A stretch of 5,612 bases of DNA from assembly GCA_900553935.1 (NCBI GenBank), contig USFK01000109.1, positions 1 to 5,612 on the forward strand. Reading direction: 5' to 3'. Below are positions 4,541-5,612 of the stretch, piece after piece. Each line of letters opens with the position of its first letter. The first letter of the stretch is position 1. The position numbers were made by a program, and so were the translations under genes. The notes under the pieces are model-generated. The model had not been told where the DNA came from, did no database searches, and saw only the letters and a list, made by a program, of their open reading frames with translations. This DNA comes from an uncultured Collinsella sp. (GTDB lineage Bacteria; Actinomycetota; Coriobacteriia; Coriobacteriales; Coriobacteriaceae).

Positions 4541-5612
4541 ATGAAGTACTTTGGCACCGACGGCTTTCGCGGTGAGGCCAACGTTGGGCTGACGGTAGAG
4601 CACGCTTATAAGATTGGCCGTTTTGTGGGCTGGTATTACGGCGCCAACCGCGAGCGCAAGGCGCGCGTCATCGTGGGCAAGGACACACGTCGCTCGAGTT
4701 ATATGTTCGAGGCGGCGCTAGTGAGCGGCCTGGTCGCGAGCGGTGCGGACGCCTATATGCTGCACGTGATCCCCACGCCGGGCGTAGCACATCAGACCGT
4801 GGAAGGCTGCTTCGATTGCGGCATCATGATCAGCGCGAGCCACAACCCGTTTTGCGATAACGGCATTAAGCTCGTCAACAGCGACGGTTTTAAGATGGAC
4901 GAGGACGTACTGGAGCTCATCGAGGACTACATCGATGGCAAGAGCGAGGTGCCGCTGGCAACGGGCAACCACATCGGCGCCACGGTGGACTACATGCAGG
5001 GCCGCAACCGCTACATTGCTTCGCTCATTGCAAGTGCGAACTTTTCGCTGCAGGGCGTCAAGATCGGCATCGACTGCGCCAACGGCTCGGCTTCCTCGGT
5101 GGCCAAGCCGGTGTTTGACGCGCTCGGTGCCGACGTGCGCGTGATCAACGCCGCGCCCGATGGCTTTAACATCAACGTCGACTGCGGCTCCACGCATATG
5201 GAGCGCCTGCAGCGCCACGTGGTGGAGCAGGGCCTGGACGTGGGCTTTGCCTATGACGGCGATGCCGACCGCTGCCTGGCCGTGGACGAGCGCGGCCGCG
5301 TGGTCGATGGCGACCAGATCCTGTACGTGTGCGGCGTGTACCTGAACAAGCACGGTCGCCTTTCGGGCGGTACCGTGGTTCCGACGATTGCCAGCAACTT
5401 TGGCCTGATCAAGTCGTTGGAGCTTGCCGGACTGAGCGCCGTGACCAGCGGCGTGGGCGACCGTCACGTGTATGCCAAGATGCGCGAGGGTGGCTACAGC
5501 CTGGGCGGCGAGCAGACGGGCCATACGATCTTTGGCGATATCGAGCGCACGGGCGACGGCATTCTTGCCCGCCTTGCCCAGCGTGTCCATCTCGGTCGGG
5601 CGGTCACAGCCC
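4541..5612 (+). CDS. glmM: Phosphoglucosamine mutase GlmM (3' truncated by window end)
   Basis: GlmM converts glucosamine-6-phosphate to glucosamine-1-phosphate in the cytoplasm, the step before GlmU makes UDP-GlcNAc for peptidoglycan and other amino-sugar polymers. The 357 visible residues are about four fifths of the usual 445-450. The start MKYFGTDGFRG is typical. The active-site serine that carries the phosphate is Ser100 in ISASHNP. The metal-binding loop is YDGDADR (Asp239, Asp241, Asp243), and NINVDCGSTH (about 210-219) is characteristic of the family. The sugar-binding loop reads GGEQTGH (322-328), with Thr326 where GlmM normally has serine. TGDGIL (338-342) is conserved, but the last 14 or so residues before the edge do not look like the usual hydrophobic helix. 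The SHNP, DGDADR and CGSTH context and the FGTDGFRG start favour GlmM over phosphomannomutase or phosphoglucomutase. The gene probably begins its own transcript. Confidence 0.92.
   Translation, partial: MKYFGTDGFRGEANVGLTVEHAYKIGRFVGWYYGANRERKARVIVGKDTRRSSYMFEAALVSGLVASGADAYMLHVIPTPGVAHQTVEGCFDCGIMISASHNPFCDNGIKLVNSDGFKMDEDVLELIEDYIDGKSEVPLATGNHIGATVDYMQGRNRYIASLIASANFSLQGVKIGIDCANGSASSVAKPVFDALGADVRVINAAPDGFNINVDCGSTHMERLQRHVVEQGLDVGFAYDGDADRCLAVDERGRVVDGDQILYVCGVYLNKHGRLSGGTVVPTIASNFGLIKSLELAGLSAVTSGVGDRHVYAKMREGGYSLGGEQTGHTIFGDIERTGDGILARLAQRVHLGRAVTA

Noticed and set aside
4718..5590. A 290-codon minus-strand open frame opposite glmM
   Set aside because: It lies opposite unmistakable GlmM motifs, has a low-complexity His/Ala/Val-rich translation and is explained by the same lack of TTA, CTA and TCA sense codons.

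Overview
The window looks like a high-GC Gram-positive chromosome, most likely an anaerobic actinobacterium of the Coriobacteriia (Collinsella-like). This placement is inference. It rests on strong G/C preference at third codon positions, near absence of TTA, CTA and TCA codons in long stretches, clear purine-rich Shine-Dalgarno sites, and the pairing of an ER/SipW-type signal peptidase with a DUF4012 surface protein. All recognised genes are on the + strand, and the gene layout looks like ordinary chromosome. I see no tRNA, rRNA, insertion sequence, CRISPR array or phage gene.

Layout. (1) Positions 1-143 hold the acidic C-terminal tail of an unidentified protein. Its stop overlaps the start of (2), an ER/SipW-type signal peptidase I (143-853) with a catalytic Ser/His pair, two membrane segments and a long charged cytoplasmic tail. 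(3) A 125-bp gap carries a 17-bp imperfect direct repeat with copies exactly 60 bp apart, an inverted repeat between the copies, and an extended -10 promoter candidate. It leads into (4) a ten-helix EamA/DMT family transporter (979-2001). (5) A 143-bp gap holds a weak terminator candidate and a promoter-like region with palindromes. (6) A 770-residue DUF4012 protein follows (2145-4457): a low-complexity cytoplasmic head, one membrane segment and a large extracellular part. (7) An 83-bp gap contains a strong GC-rich hairpin ending eight bases before the ribosome binding site of (8), glmM, phosphoglucosamine mutase (4541 to the window end, 3' truncated).

How the genes fit together. Three of the four recognisable genes act at the cell envelope. 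GlmM makes glucosamine-1-phosphate for UDP-GlcNAc, the precursor of peptidoglycan and amino-sugar polymers. The DUF4012 protein is an anchored surface protein from a family often found near exopolysaccharide genes. The signal peptidase matures exported proteins, whose genes probably lie upstream of the window. The EamA transporter has no predictable substrate and appears to be its own transcription unit. No gap between genes exceeds 143 bp.

I did not find a convincing new multi-gene system. The best leads are the repeat architecture upstream of the transporter, the hairpin filling the glmM leader, and the paired acidic tails of the first two proteins.
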